Made by a program: the position numbers and the translations under genes
The notes under the pieces: generated by a model
Databases searched by the model: none
The model's input: the letters and a program-made list of their open reading frames with translations, nothing else
Told to the model about the DNA's origin: nothing
Part shown: piece by piece, positions 16,362 through 26,304 of the stretch
Layout of the letters: each line of letters opens with the position of its first letter
Position numbering within the stretch: the stretch's first letter is position 1
Virus record (IMG/VR): IMGVR_UViG_3300022928_000025
Span: 1 to 61,823 of that record
DNA from: a virus
Reading direction: 5' to 3' (one strand)
DNA: 61,823 nt

Positions 16362-19300
16362 CTAGAACTGGTTATAAATAGGAAGAACTCTTTCGTAGTC
16401 ACCTTGGATGAGTACTTGGTACAGCGTGTCAACGGTAGGGCCAAATACACTTACCGGCGGCTTCCCCCACTTGACATCCGTTTGGGCGCTAGTGAGAAGT
16501 GCCAAGGGTCCAAAGACTCCCGCGCTTCCATAAGCCGCTGCGAAATATTCGCCCCACTCCATATCGTCAGTTTTAAATATCGAAGCGTCTGCTTCGCGGA
16601 ACGGAAGTATCGCTTTCATTGCGTATTTGGTTTTCTCTTTTAACTCAAGAGAAAGCATCGCAAACGGAAGGACTGCTAAACCGAAAAGCGCCATGTGAGG
16701 AGCGAGATCTTGAGCAATTATCTGCCCGCCTGTTTTACCGGCTGCGCGCCCTTCTTGCTGCCGTGCTTTCATCTCACGCACTACACCACCTATGACAACT
16801 TGGCCGTAGGAGTAAGGGAAAGATTTTAACTGCCAGAGAAGCGCATAACGCGGGTCGGACGCCCACATGGGTCGCTCTGCTGCATTTGGGCGGAGCATGG
16901 TGGACTCGACGAACTTCTGAAGCCCCTGCTTAACTGCGAGTCCTGAAGGCGTACTAAACCCTTTGCCCTCAGATACCCACTGCTTAACCACGCCAGCCTC
17001 TAACCCAAGCTCATTTAAGTAACGACCCGAGCGGCTGTTGGGCGTAGTGGCATGCTTTATAATAAAGTTCTGCGCCATCTGCGCGGCGAAGACTCGTGTA
17101 AATTTAGTGAATAGGTTTAGTCCGGTATATTCAAAGAACTTGTTTGCCGCCGCTCTAGCTGTAGGAGTTAGATACTGCATATCCGACTCGCTCATAAATG
17201 CATTAGCAAGAGAGTCATTGCCTATGACACCTATGTCCCGCGCAAACTCCCACCGCTCTTTGGGATCTAAAATTGTGGCCGCGATTGTTTTGAAGCCTTC
17301 AAATACGCCCGAAAACTCTCGAGTGTTAATTACTGCTGCAGCCAGCTCGGGTATGGATGATATTGTAGCCAAACTAAGAACTGTAAAGATCTGAAGAGTC
17401 TGCGCCGCGCTCGATAACTTCTGCATGTCCTCACTTAACGGGGGATAAAAACCTAGTGCCGCGCCGAGTGCTTTCTTGGCTGTCGCTTGATCTTTTTCAG
17501 ATAGCTTAGCCAACTCTGCAGTTAGCGTATTTTCGCCGGACTTAGTGGCTCTGTTCCATTCGACGCGTTTTACAAGACGTCTCACGTAAGAAATTAATGC
17601 CACTTCCGCCGGCTTGGAATATTTATCGAGTAGCTCGCGACGAACCCCTTTGGTCAACTCAATAGATTCTTCTGCGGTATGTAAAGGGTCTAAGCCATCT
17701 ATCAGCGCCTCGGTTACATTTTCAGACGCAGTTCGTGCATTGTTTATGGTTGCAACAATAATTTCTTTAACTTGTGACGCTGTTATATCGCCGCGTTCAG
17801 TAGCGATAGTCTCAGAAAATCCGTCTAGATCTGCTGAGATAGCGTCGAAGTCTAGTAGCACTGTGTAGAAATCTTCTCGAAAACCAACTGATGTATTCTC
17901 TTCTTGGGATACATACTCGTCATAGAAGCGTTTAAGAAATCCACGAATTTGCTGCGCTTGTTCTGACAGTTCGCTTGTTGGTTTATCGGTCCTCGCCTCT
18001 TGCGCTGAATCCTTAAATTCTTGTGAAGTAAGATCGCCAAAAGTTTTTACTAATTGGCCTTCTATTTCATTTATCTTCAACGTAGATTTTTGAATGAAGC
18101 CAAGCCCTTTCTCACCGGAACGACCATAAATCATATTTGCTATTTTTACGCCTGCGCCGGTCTTAGCGCTGAGTCTCCTTACCACAGATTGCATGGGCGC
18201 AAAAATCTCCCACACTTTGTTAAGAATACTTTGCGTGTTTTTCTGAACCGCGGCGGTAGTGTTTTGATCAGATTTAGTAGGTAGTTTTGCCGCTCGATTA
18301 ACAGCATCGTTAATTGCAGCGAGCTTCATTTCCGACTTCATTGAAGATGGTTTAGCTTTAGTTTTTTGTTTAGGCGCAGGTTTCAAATCTGCATCTGCAG
18401 CAATTAACACTTCTCGGTTACCATTACTGTCCATTGGTGAAATAACACCAGCCGCTTCCATTTGGTCAAACAGCTCAACGGTTTTATTATACCCAATGCG
18501 TAATTCCCTCTGAACGGAGGAAATTGTAGCGTTTCGAGATTTTGCTACAGCAGCAACGGCTTGGTCGTAGATACTAGACCTGCTAATTTCTGATGTTATG
18601 TCAGTAAAACCAAATATTTTGGCCCGCATGAGTGCAGGGGTAGCAGAAGGATCGATAGCCCTACGTTGCCCCGCTGAAGGATCCTGCTTTCGTATTATTG
18701 ACTCCGCGATGAAGTCATCGACAGCTTGCGAATACTCTTGCCCGAAACGTTTTCTGCTGTTCGTGCTTAATGAGTTCCACAGGGATTTTAAGCGTTCCGC
18801 GACTCTCGCGAAGAATCTATGAACTACTCCTTGGGCTTTGATATTTTTCGTGGTCCACTTCGCTGTTTGGTCAGCCACCCACTCCTCAAAACCGTCCCTG
18901 CCTGGAGCGTCGTCGTAGAGCTCAGGGGACTTCGCCCGTGCCTTTTCAAAGTCCCGATAGAGACGGCCTCTAAGCTCAGGGTCTTGCAAAGCAGTTTGCA
19001 TCTCTTCAATGAACAGCGCATGGCCAATTTCATGTCCCGCTGTCAGCGTCAGCTCTAGCTCATTACCGCCGAGCACTTCATCGTTGAGAATAACAACATG
19101 CACCCCGTTGCCATCATTGCTGCGCAAGCGGTAATGTACACCGCCCGTTTTCCCATCGATGCTGTTTGCAATCTCTTGCAATGCCACACCGACATCTCTG
19201 TCGCTGGTCAAGTCGAAAATGCCATCGCCCAGCGCTTTGAGCCTACTGAGAGGCATTACAACTACCTTGCCTTTCAACCTCAGCTTCTTGAGTGCTTGGT

Positions 19301-22300
19301 TGATAGTGACCGACACCGCTTCAGGGATACCCCCCAAAGGATACTCTGCAAAAGTTCTCTCGGGATCATCAAGAACAGCGGTGGTTTGCTTAGCATCTAA
19401 GACAAACTGCGGGTTTCCTTTCGGGACCCCGCCAACACCTGTTGTCGCCCTCTTCTCACTATATCCCGTCTTTGGGGGCGGCTCTTCGTTGAGCAATCTA
19501 GTGTTGGCACTATCAAGGTTTACTGCCTCGGGACCACCATCAAAAACCCCGTCTTGTTTTTCAGTGAATCCAGTAAAAGCATCAGATAGACCTGTTGTTG
19601 GAATAGTATCTTCCGGCTTAGTATCTTCGTCTTGAATTAACCCAAATACCGCTTTTTCTCTGCGTCTGTCTTTAGCTCCTTCAGACGTAAACCCGCTGAA
19701 CGAATCATCTTGTGCTCCTAACATTATTTCTTCTGATCTAATGTTATCTTGTTTCGCCTTTTCTAACTGAGCGGCATAAGCATCACGCCTGGTAGAAGTT
19801 GCGTCGGGTTCTCTCGCATCAAATTCAGCAAGAGCCCTTTTAATGAGTCTGTCGTTGGCTTCTGCCACGTCCTTCAATCTTTTTACATTCTTTTTAGACA
19901 GTGGTTTTGTGGCTGTGTTTGGATTTCGGTTAAGTAGATCGTAAAGAGTGTCGCCTTTAGCATTAACCGTGACTAAGTTGTAACTCTGAGGTATACCACT
20001 TCTACCGTCCTCGAAAGCAAGACCAGTTCTCGGCGCTTTGACGTCACCTCGCAGCTCCCTGCCGGCAACTCTGAGTTCATAGCCTTGAACATTTAACTGA
20101 CCCATAATTGTACTCAGGCCACTGACGTCCGAATCAATTCCGTCAAAAGAGCCACCGAGTTCTGTCTCGTTGATCCTCTTCCCCGCCGCGATCATGTCTG
20201 CAATGTTAACGGTAAATTCTTCTGTAACTGTCCCGTCTTCGTCGACTGCTACCACTGACACGCCGGCGTCCTTGCTGAATTTACTCCGCCGTGACGCGCG
20301 CGCAATAGACTCCTGGATAAACTGCCCAAGTGGTAGACGACGTTGGTTGCCGCGTTTGTCTTGGATTGTATAAAGGTCACCGCCTAAGCTGGTCATCTCA
20401 ATACGGAAACGATTATCGTCCCCGAGCACTAGCTCAACTTGTGATTCAGGATTGACTGACTGGAGCTTGTTTACTTTTCTTAAAGTCGAATCGCTCGCCA
20501 ACCCAAGGGGGCTAGTTGACCAATTAACTGTCTTATTAAACGTATTCTCATATTCACGGCGGAGAGATTCCGTTTCGGGGAATATCTGATCCGCGCTTTG
20601 TTTAGGCTGATAGGTCTGCTGCTCTCTGCCATCTTCGGTGAGTTCTATCTGAATAGGCTCAGCTTCCGTAAGGCCCATGTCCTGCGCGGTCGCTTCAGGC
20701 TGCGACTGCTCGTTAGGGTCTACCGCTTCATCTGGATCAATCGTCATGTTGCGGCCTCTTTCAGCCGCGACTCGCTGCGCTCTTTGCTCTTGCGCTTGTG
20801 CTAGCGGAAGTTCCGCAATCTTGCCTTTCGAACCTGCTATATTCTGAGCAGCTACTCTGGCGGCGGGCAAACCTTCCTGCGTAGTAAGCTCTTCAGAAAT
20901 AACCTCGCCCTTCGCGTCGAGCACCTGCACAACAGTGGTCGCGTTCTCTGTCGGTGCTTTTGTCGCGCTGTAACCTAGCGCGGCGCCAACTGAGGAATCA
21001 GAACCGTTGTCGTTAACAACGCTGTTAACCACGTCGATGTCTTCAGAGAAAATCGTACCGCGCCCTTTTATGTTGGCAAAATAAACTTTCTTACCGTTTC
21101 TAGTGCTAGTGCCGCTTGAATTCTCTTCTATATCACCTAAGCCGTTATCTTTAGGTTCACCGGCAACCCACACCGCCTTCTTGCCGTAGCCTTCGTCCTG
21201 CATCGCGTCATACTGCGCGAAAATGTCGCCTTGAGATTCTTGTGTCGTATAGAAACCGCCAACATTGCCATACTGCTCTTGGTCAACTTCTGAGGAAACT
21301 TCTTGCGCGCGGCCTTTCCTAGACAGCTCTTTGGCTTTATCAAATACTCGCGATATCGCGTCTGGCGTTGTGGCCACAGCTGCACCGCCACCGCCCATAG
21401 CAGTACCGGCTATAGTGCCCATGAACCATGCCTGACCGAGTCTTAGATTTGCGTCGTCTTGGGTGTAGCTGTCATCCACAGCCATTCGCTGTGCAACCAG
21501 AAGACCTTCTTGGCCGAGCTCAGTTGCGCCCTCGGTTATAGAACTAAGGCCCGCATTCTTAGCAATGTTGGTGGCATACAGATTTAATATGCTCTTAGGA
21601 TCAGAACCTGCTTTGCGTTTCGCAAGCTTAGCGAGGTTGCTAAGGACAAGCGCTTCGCCGGTTACCTCGAGCGCCGTTGATGCACCGCCAAGTAACAAGG
21701 ACTGCAGGGCGCGGTCTGCGTTGAGATCTACGCCTGCCTCGTCAAATTCTTTAAAACTCTCGCCGGTGTTAATAGGATAAGTGCCAGCTACAACACCAGT
21801 TTGACCGCCGATCTTCGCCCCACGTTTTGTTTGGCTCCAAAGCCCTTCGACAATGTCGTTCTCGAGCGCATCGAGCGTTTCGCCACGGCCTTTTTTCTGG
21901 ACAATGTCAGTGACCAGCTTTTTCGTTATCGCTTCGACGCCTTCTGTCGCTGCTTTCCGAGCCGCGCCGTAAGCAAGGGGAGCTGCACCACCTGTAATAA
22001 AACCAGTAAGACCCGCAGCAATCGTTTCCGCCGCGAATGGGGTTACTTGCCCAAGGCCCATCTGAACTTGGTTCAAGAACCCAGAGAATGTTGGAGCATC
22101 AGTGAATTCTTGAAATGTTTCGAGTCCCGCTACAGCTTTCGACGCTTGATCGGATCGAATGCGCGCGGTCTCTATGTTTCTCTGAGCGCCCTCTTCGTCT
22201 CCGATGAGAGTGTTACCAAGCGCTTTAAAATATTCGATATCACCCGCAAACGCGTTAGCGCCTTGACGAATGCCCGCTTTGAACGGACTGTACGCGGTGC

Positions 22301-22430
22301 CAGCGGTATAAGTGGTATCAGGCGCGGGGGAGTCGGCAGTAATTATTTGATCAAGAAGCGCATTATTCTGCTCAACGAGCTTAGCGTCTTGTGCAATTAT
22401 ACTGTTTAAATATTCTGTTGCGCTCGGCAT
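16362..22430 (-). CDS. Giant ejection / internal virion protein with metallopeptidase and FtsK-gamma-like domains
   Basis: 2022 residues, the largest gene. N-terminal 350 residues contain hydrophobic helices (FAAETIAAGLTGFITGGAAPLAYGA region). A zinc-peptidase motif GHEIGH lies at residues 1132-1137 (His1133, His1137). Residues about 1284-1341 (VQRELRIGYNKTVELFDQME, then AAGVISPMD and REVLI) match the winged-helix gamma domain of FtsK. A long helical region follows, and the last 200 residues hold possible membrane helices (MALFGLAVLPFAMLSLEL). Such multi-domain polyvalent proteins are carried in the virion and injected with DNA. It is one base from the gene at 22430-24646 and heads the lysis group. 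The peptidase could open the cell envelope or cut a host protein. Confidence 0.75.
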   Translation of the reverse strand: MPSATEYLNSIIAQDAKLVEQNNALLDQIITADSPAPDTTYTAGTAYSPFKAGIRQGANAFAGDIEYFKALGNTLIGDEEGAQRNIETARIRSDQASKAVAGLETFQEFTDAPTFSGFLNQVQMGLGQVTPFAAETIAAGLTGFITGGAAPLAYGAARKAATEGVEAITKKLVTDIVQKKGRGETLDALENDIVEGLWSQTKRGAKIGGQTGVVAGTYPINTGESFKEFDEAGVDLNADRALQSLLLGGASTALEVTGEALVLSNLAKLAKRKAGSDPKSILNLYATNIAKNAGLSSITEGATELGQEGLLVAQRMAVDDSYTQDDANLRLGQAWFMGTIAGTAMGGGGAAVATTPDAISRVFDKAKELSRKGRAQEVSSEVDQEQYGNVGGFYTTQESQGDIFAQYDAMQDEGYGKKAVWVAGEPKDNGLGDIEENSSGTSTRNGKKVYFANIKGRGTIFSEDIDVVNSVVNDNGSDSSVGAALGYSATKAPTENATTVVQVLDAKGEVISEELTTQEGLPAARVAAQNIAGSKGKIAELPLAQAQEQRAQRVAAERGRNMTIDPDEAVDPNEQSQPEATAQDMGLTEAEPIQIELTEDGREQQTYQPKQSADQIFPETESLRREYENTFNKTVNWSTSPLGLASDSTLRKVNKLQSVNPESQVELVLGDDNRFRIEMTSLGGDLYTIQDKRGNQRRLPLGQFIQESIARASRRSKFSKDAGVSVVAVDEDGTVTEEFTVNIADMIAAGKRINETELGGSFDGIDSDVSGLSTIMGQLNVQGYELRVAGRELRGDVKAPRTGLAFEDGRSGIPQSYNLVTVNAKGDTLYDLLNRNPNTATKPLSKKNVKRLKDVAEANDRLIKRALAEFDAREPDATSTRRDAYAAQLEKAKQDNIRSEEIMLGAQDDSFSGFTSEGAKDRRREKAVFGLIQDEDTKPEDTIPTTGLSDAFTGFTEKQDGVFDGGPEAVNLDSANTRLLNEEPPPKTGYSEKRATTGVGGVPKGNPQFVLDAKQTTAVLDDPERTFAEYPLGGIPEAVSVTINQALKKLRLKGKVVVMPLSRLKALGDGIFDLTSDRDVGVALQEIANSIDGKTGGVHYRLRSNDGNGVHVVILNDEVLGGNELELTLTAGHEIGHALFIEEMQTALQDPELRGRLYRDFEKARAKSPELYDDAPGRDGFEEWVADQTAKWTTKNIKAQGVVHRFFARVAERLKSLWNSLSTNSRKRFGQEYSQAVDDFIAESIIRKQDPSAGQRRAIDPSATPALMRAKIFGFTDITSEISRSSIYDQAVAAVAKSRNATISSVQRELRIGYNKTVELFDQMEAAGVISPMDSNGNREVLIAADADLKPAPKQKTKAKPSSMKSEMKLAAINDAVNRAAKLPTKSDQNTTAAVQKNTQSILNKVWEIFAPMQSVVRRLSAKTGAGVKIANMIYGRSGEKGLGFIQKSTLKINEIEGQLVKTFGDLTSQEFKDSAQEARTDKPTSELSEQAQQIRGFLKRFYDEYVSQEENTSVGFREDFYTVLLDFDAISADLDGFSETIATERGDITASQVKEIIVATINNARTASENVTEALIDGLDPLHTAEESIELTKGVRRELLDKYSKPAEVALISYVRRLVKRVEWNRATKSGENTLTAELAKLSEKDQATAKKALGAALGFYPPLSEDMQKLSSAAQTLQIFTVLSLATISSIPELAAAVINTREFSGVFEGFKTIAATILDPKERWEFARDIGVIGNDSLANAFMSESDMQYLTPTARAAANKFFEYTGLNLFTKFTRVFAAQMAQNFIIKHATTPNSRSGRYLNELGLEAGVVKQWVSEGKGFSTPSGLAVKQGLQKFVESTMLRPNAAERPMWASDPRYALLWQLKSFPYSYGQVVIGGVVREMKARQQEGRAAGKTGGQIIAQDLAPHMALFGLAVLPFAMLSLELKEKTKYAMKAILPFREADASIFKTDDMEWGEYFAAAYGSAGVFGPLALLTSAQTDVKWGKPPVSVFGPTVDTLYQVLIQGDYERVLPIYNQF
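18408..18578 (-). other. FtsK-gamma-like winged-helix domain within the giant ejection protein
   Basis: The encoded stretch starts SIYDQAVAAVAKSR, continues with ISSVQRELRIGYNK and FDQMEAAGVI, and ends with REVLI. It follows the bacterial FtsK C-terminal gamma domain (S-x-LQRRLRIGYNRAARLIDQME, GIVGP, REVL) almost motif for motif. In FtsK this domain reads KOPS sequences and contacts XerD. Confidence 0.75.
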
Positions 22431-24646
22431 TACATTGCCACCGGCGAACGTTCTCGTGCTTTCGGAATTAGGGTTTTGTCTACGTATTCCCTACCAAACA
22501 AATTGTAGGCCACTATTAATGGAATTTCTCCCCTTGATATGCCGGCCTCGTCTCCGACATCGATAAACCCGAAGGTTTTCCCTTTTGGATCTACAACGAT
22601 GCGATCTAATAGGCTATCAATTGGATAGTCTACAGATGAATCCGACCGCACAAGATTTTGCCAAAACTCCTCGCTGAACATGCCAGGGTCTTTCTGTTCT
22701 GCATATTTCTTGAGTACAACGGCCGCAACCTCAGCAGCACCTCGGCCATAAGCGAATTTTGCAGGACCCTCTGGAAGGTCTTCGAAAGTACTAAATATAC
22801 GTCGTGCATCCGCTGTAATTGATACGTCGTTCCAGGGAACGGCGTCCTCCCCCTGCGCACCGGCTCTCACTGTTAGTGCATATACCTCGTCGTTCACTTT
22901 CTCAGTGATCTCTCTAAAATCTTTACTTTCAGCCGCTCTAGATTCATTTATTCTCTGGTTTAGAGTTGCCCGATTACCGAAATCGTCGATTTGCTCGCCC
23001 CGCCCATAATCCATGTCGCCGCGCTCTGCAAGATTAAACAGCTTTTGTAAAAGCGCTTGCTGTTGAGCAACGTTAAGAGATGCATCAGAAGTGGCTATTA
23101 TAGCTGCCGCAAGAGTTGCCTCCCGTGACCGTATATTTCCCAGATCTGAGGCCGTTGTAACGCCGGCATTCTTTAGTAATTGAGCCGTTTGATTGCGCTG
23201 ATCGTCTGTAAAAACTAAGTCTCCTTCTTTAATCTTCGCAATCATGTTCTCGCGAGTAAGCGTCATATCAGGTGGATCAATAGGGTTTTCTTCGGTGCCT
23301 AACTTGCTATCAGGCGTCACAGCTGATGGATTTAAGATTTCAAAATCCCTACGAGCATTCTTTAGATCACGTATGTCTTGTTGACCAGCGTGGCCACTTC
23401 TTACCGCCCTATTCTCAAGTTTCTCTATCTGAGTTTCTAAGCCGCTCGCGTAATCTTGTACTTTTTTTGCTGACGACATAGCCATTCGTGATCGATATTG
23501 ATCGGCTTCGTCCGTCATCGAATCGGGGTCATTCACATCAACGGCAGACGGAGAACGTCTCTGCTCAAAACCTTTTAGTAAACTCTTTAGCTTAGGGCTC
23601 GCGTTTTCAGGGATATTCATAGCACCAAAAGCGCCATCTTCAGATCGCTCGAAACTAAGACCCATAGCCTCTAGCGACGCTATCGCTTCCTCTCCTGATT
23701 CCGCAGCAGAAGGCAGGCGCGGGTTTCCAGAAGATTGTGATGTTGGGGATTGCTGAGTTGGTCTTGGGAACTGCGCTGCCACGTCCTCTGCAGACATACC
23801 GTGCACATCTATTATCATTTGAGCCAGCTCATCGTAGCTCGCATTATTTACATCAAGAAGGGCTCTTCTACCCGCGATAACGCCTCCAGTATCCCCAGCC
23901 TGACCCAACTGGCTTGTTTGGTCGCCGAGCCCCTGAGCGGCGAGTTTTACCATGTCGGCTCTAAGAACTGCGTCATTCATCATGGTGCCATATATCTGGG
24001 CTTGCGGTGATTCCCACCCCCCGTTAGACATCATGCCACCAAGACCATTTGCAAAGATTCGTCTCAACGTCGCGCCATCGAACTCTATGACGGGATCTGC
24101 ATCATCAGTTGTGCCCCCTTCTGTTAATGGCCCTTCTGTTTCGGCGTTTCCTACAATAACAGCATAGCGGTCATCACCAAGTTCTTCGATTTTCACTGTC
24201 TCGTATTCACCACCCGAGGGGGACCGTACTGCGGTGAACTGGGGAGACTGCTTCAGAACATTCACTACCGATTCTTTGTCGGTTGCCCACAGTTTTTCAA
24301 AAACGTCGTCGCTGACATTGAAGCCCCCATATTCATCGATGGTCAAACCTGGTCCAATGATCGGGATGATTGACGACGCTATTATCTTGTTTTCATATGC
24401 AATATTTAGAGCGTCTGCCGCACGGTCTTGATTGGCTTGCTGGGCGGTCTGATTTCTTACTGACTCTTCGGTTGCCAAGAGTTGTCTATTGCGGGCCTCA
24501 TTATTTTGTACGTCCTGAGTTTTTTGATAGGCGAGCTCAGCATCACGCTGCGCCAGAACGGAATCTCTGTACTCGTTATTTGCACGATCCTGTTTGCGTT
24601 GCCGCATCATGTTCAACATCGGCGAAAGGTCACCTAATCCAGCCAT
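22430..24646 (-). CDS. Internal virion / ejection protein
   Basis: 738 residues, soluble, strongly helical and charged. The first 90 residues are a coiled coil rich in Gln/Asn/Arg (RQRKQDRANNEYRDS, QRDAELAYQKTQDV). Low-complexity Ser/Pro/Gln linkers lie near residue 300 (PTQQSPTSQSSG), and further helices near 480-580. It lies between two shorter helical proteins and the 2022-residue protein, as in ejection-protein clusters of short-tailed phages. No enzymatic motif was seen. Tail-to-head overlap of one base with 16362-22430. Confidence 0.65.
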   Translation of the reverse strand: MAGLGDLSPMLNMMRQRKQDRANNEYRDSVLAQRDAELAYQKTQDVQNNEARNRQLLATEESVRNQTAQQANQDRAADALNIAYENKIIASSIIPIIGPGLTIDEYGGFNVSDDVFEKLWATDKESVVNVLKQSPQFTAVRSPSGGEYETVKIEELGDDRYAVIVGNAETEGPLTEGGTTDDADPVIEFDGATLRRIFANGLGGMMSNGGWESPQAQIYGTMMNDAVLRADMVKLAAQGLGDQTSQLGQAGDTGGVIAGRRALLDVNNASYDELAQMIIDVHGMSAEDVAAQFPRPTQQSPTSQSSGNPRLPSAAESGEEAIASLEAMGLSFERSEDGAFGAMNIPENASPKLKSLLKGFEQRRSPSAVDVNDPDSMTDEADQYRSRMAMSSAKKVQDYASGLETQIEKLENRAVRSGHAGQQDIRDLKNARRDFEILNPSAVTPDSKLGTEENPIDPPDMTLTRENMIAKIKEGDLVFTDDQRNQTAQLLKNAGVTTASDLGNIRSREATLAAAIIATSDASLNVAQQQALLQKLFNLAERGDMDYGRGEQIDDFGNRATLNQRINESRAAESKDFREITEKVNDEVYALTVRAGAQGEDAVPWNDVSITADARRIFSTFEDLPEGPAKFAYGRGAAEVAAVVLKKYAEQKDPGMFSEEFWQNLVRSDSSVDYPIDSLLDRIVVDPKGKTFGFIDVGDEAGISRGEIPLIVAYNLFGREYVDKTLIPKARERSPVAM

Positions 24647-24655
24647 TTCTTTCTC

Positions 24656-25249
24656 CTAGAACGACAACGCAAAAATGGCCATTGCGCCTAACTGGCCAAT
24701 GGTGCTGTATGTATTTGCTCTGCTCTGCGCTTTAGCTGCGTCAAATGCCTGCCTGCGCGAGTTAGCATCAGCTGCAGCAGAACCTAGCTGGCTCTGGCTT
24801 GAGCGGTTTACGCCTTGGCCAATGTTTATAAGATCGGCTTTTAAGTTAGTGTTAGCTTCGTTCTGCGCAATGCGAGCATCACCAACCGATTGGATCTGCC
24901 CAAGAATGCTGCCGCGCTGTATTGAACCTCGCATCGCCTGCACCTGAGCAGGAGTCATTTGACCGCCGTAACGCTGCTGGTTTCTTGACGCAATCTGCTT
25001 AGTAAGATCACTTGCCGACGTTGAATCTAGGCGTGCTTGGTCTACCAAAGAGGTGTCAGTCTGGGCGCGCTTGATAAGATCATTTTCCATACCGCGAAAA
25101 TTCTTAATGTAATCTTGGAACTCGCCGCGAGTGATTTGGGCATAGGCCGCTTCAGGATCTGCAACCACCGGAAGTGATGAGTTACCCTGCGAAGCGTTAG
25201 TTGGCAAATAGCCAAGGCCTTCCATGTCTTCATAGTTTCTATTGCTCAT
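24656..25249 (-). CDS. Internal virion protein, helical
   Basis: 197 residues, Gln/Ala/Asn-rich and helical (NQQRYGGQMTPAQVQAMRGS, AAADANSRRQAFDAAKAQSR), ending in a short hydrophobic segment (GQLGAMAIFALSF) that may insert in membrane. Composition matches small ejection proteins of podoviruses, and similar segments (AxxQSxxRAN) occur in its neighbour 25254-25871, which suggests an ancient duplication. Genes are 4-10 nt apart. Confidence 0.6.
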   Translation of the reverse strand: MSNRNYEDMEGLGYLPTNASQGNSSLPVVADPEAAYAQITRGEFQDYIKNFRGMENDLIKRAQTDTSLVDQARLDSTSASDLTKQIASRNQQRYGGQMTPAQVQAMRGSIQRGSILGQIQSVGDARIAQNEANTNLKADLINIGQGVNRSSQSQLGSAAADANSRRQAFDAAKAQSRANTYSTIGQLGAMAIFALSF

Positions 25250-25253
25250 ACGC

Positions 25254-25871
25254 TTACCCGTTTACAAAGTAGTTGAACCGGTCTCTCAGCGAACTTACTC
25301 GTTGCGGAGGTCCGGCTTGGCCACGCGGCATATTCTTCTGCGGAGTGAAGAACGTGCCTCCAGTCTCCTTATTGTCCAATCCCTGCATCACAAATGCGCC
25401 ACCGATAGTAGTCGCAGCATCTATTTTAGATTGAGCGACCATCTGCTTATTCCTGGCGCGGTTCAGTGCTTCACTTGTGCCTAATCGGGAAAGTTGTGCC
25501 ATGCCCGTAGAAGCATCCGCCGCCTGCCCGCGAGCAGTGCCAAGGACATTCGTGCCCATCTGGTTCTGAATTTGTTTCGCTGAGGTATTAGCGACGCCAA
25601 GCTGTCCTTGGTACGCTTTTCCGAGGTCAGACCCGTAATCAACCTGCTGAGTATTTCTATAAGAGGGCTGTGTCAGCGCCTGCATAGTGTCGGCGTTTGC
25701 ACGCCCACGAAGCGTTGTGCCAACATCCGCTGACTTCGCTTGGTCTCGCATTTCTTGCAAGAGCGGAGAATAGTTCTGTTTAAAGTAGTTGTAGTTCTGA
25801 AGAGCCACAGACGCTGAGGCTTTCTCCGCATCTGAAGCTTGGTAATCAGACTGTTTAGGTTTTGAAGACAT
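25254..25871 (-). CDS. Internal virion protein, helical
   Basis: 205 residues. Ala/Gln/Asn-rich helices (ASVALQNYNYFKQNYSPLLQ, ARNKQMVAQSKIDAATTIGG) and a basic C-terminal tail (GQAGPPQRVSSLRDRFNYF). It lies in the ejection-protein cluster, overlapping the GNAT-like gene upstream by 17 nt. A role in the internal core or in DNA delivery is likely from position; no motif gives a function. Confidence 0.6.
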   Translation of the reverse strand: MSSKPKQSDYQASDAEKASASVALQNYNYFKQNYSPLLQEMRDQAKSADVGTTLRGRANADTMQALTQPSYRNTQQVDYGSDLGKAYQGQLGVANTSAKQIQNQMGTNVLGTARGQAADASTGMAQLSRLGTSEALNRARNKQMVAQSKIDAATTIGGAFVMQGLDNKETGGTFFTPQKNMPRGQAGPPQRVSSLRDRFNYFVNG

Positions 25872-26304
25872 GACATGATCGCCTATAAACTATGTGATCC
25901 AGCTCCCAATCCCAGTGTTCCAGTGCTTCGCCTAGACGCTCGTTTTGGGTCCTCGTTTCGATCCACGCATAACCACTGTCCGCAGCAACTCGTGTCAGTT
26001 CTTCAAGGTGCCGAAACAAAACTGATGTTCCGTTTGGTTTACTCCAACACACCCAAACGAGTAGTGTCTTTTCGCCTGAATACTGGTCTGTCTCACTAGT
26101 CGTTACTGCAAACGCTTTGTCTGCAACCCACAATACTGCGTGTCCCGATTTAACCTCTGCATACACATCTTCTGGGATGTACGTTAAGTGTGGATTAGCC
26201 TCGAGAATCTCTTCTATCGCAGGCTTAATCCAATGCCACTCGGTTCGTATCTCACCTATATTGAGTGTATCGCCGGCGGAAAGGGCTACTGTGGTAACCT
26301 CCAT
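25855..26304 (-). CDS. GNAT-fold-like phage protein
   Basis: 149 residues. The order of elements suggests an acetyltransferase-like fold: an N-terminal helix pair (WIKPAIEEILEANPHLTYIP), central strands (HAVLWVADKAFAVTTSE, KTLLVWVCWSKPNG), a helix (FRHLEELTRVAADSG) and a terminal YAWIETRTQNERLGEALEHW strand-helix as in GNAT motif B. The acetyl-CoA loop Q/R-x-x-G-x-G/A is not evident, so it may be a catalytically silent structural copy, as found near ejection genes of other podoviruses. It overlaps its upstream neighbour by 53 nt. Confidence 0.5.
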   Translation of the reverse strand: MEVTTVALSAGDTLNIGEIRTEWHWIKPAIEEILEANPHLTYIPEDVYAEVKSGHAVLWVADKAFAVTTSETDQYSGEKTLLVWVCWSKPNGTSVLFRHLEELTRVAADSGYAWIETRTQNERLGEALEHWDWELDHIVYRRSCHVFKT

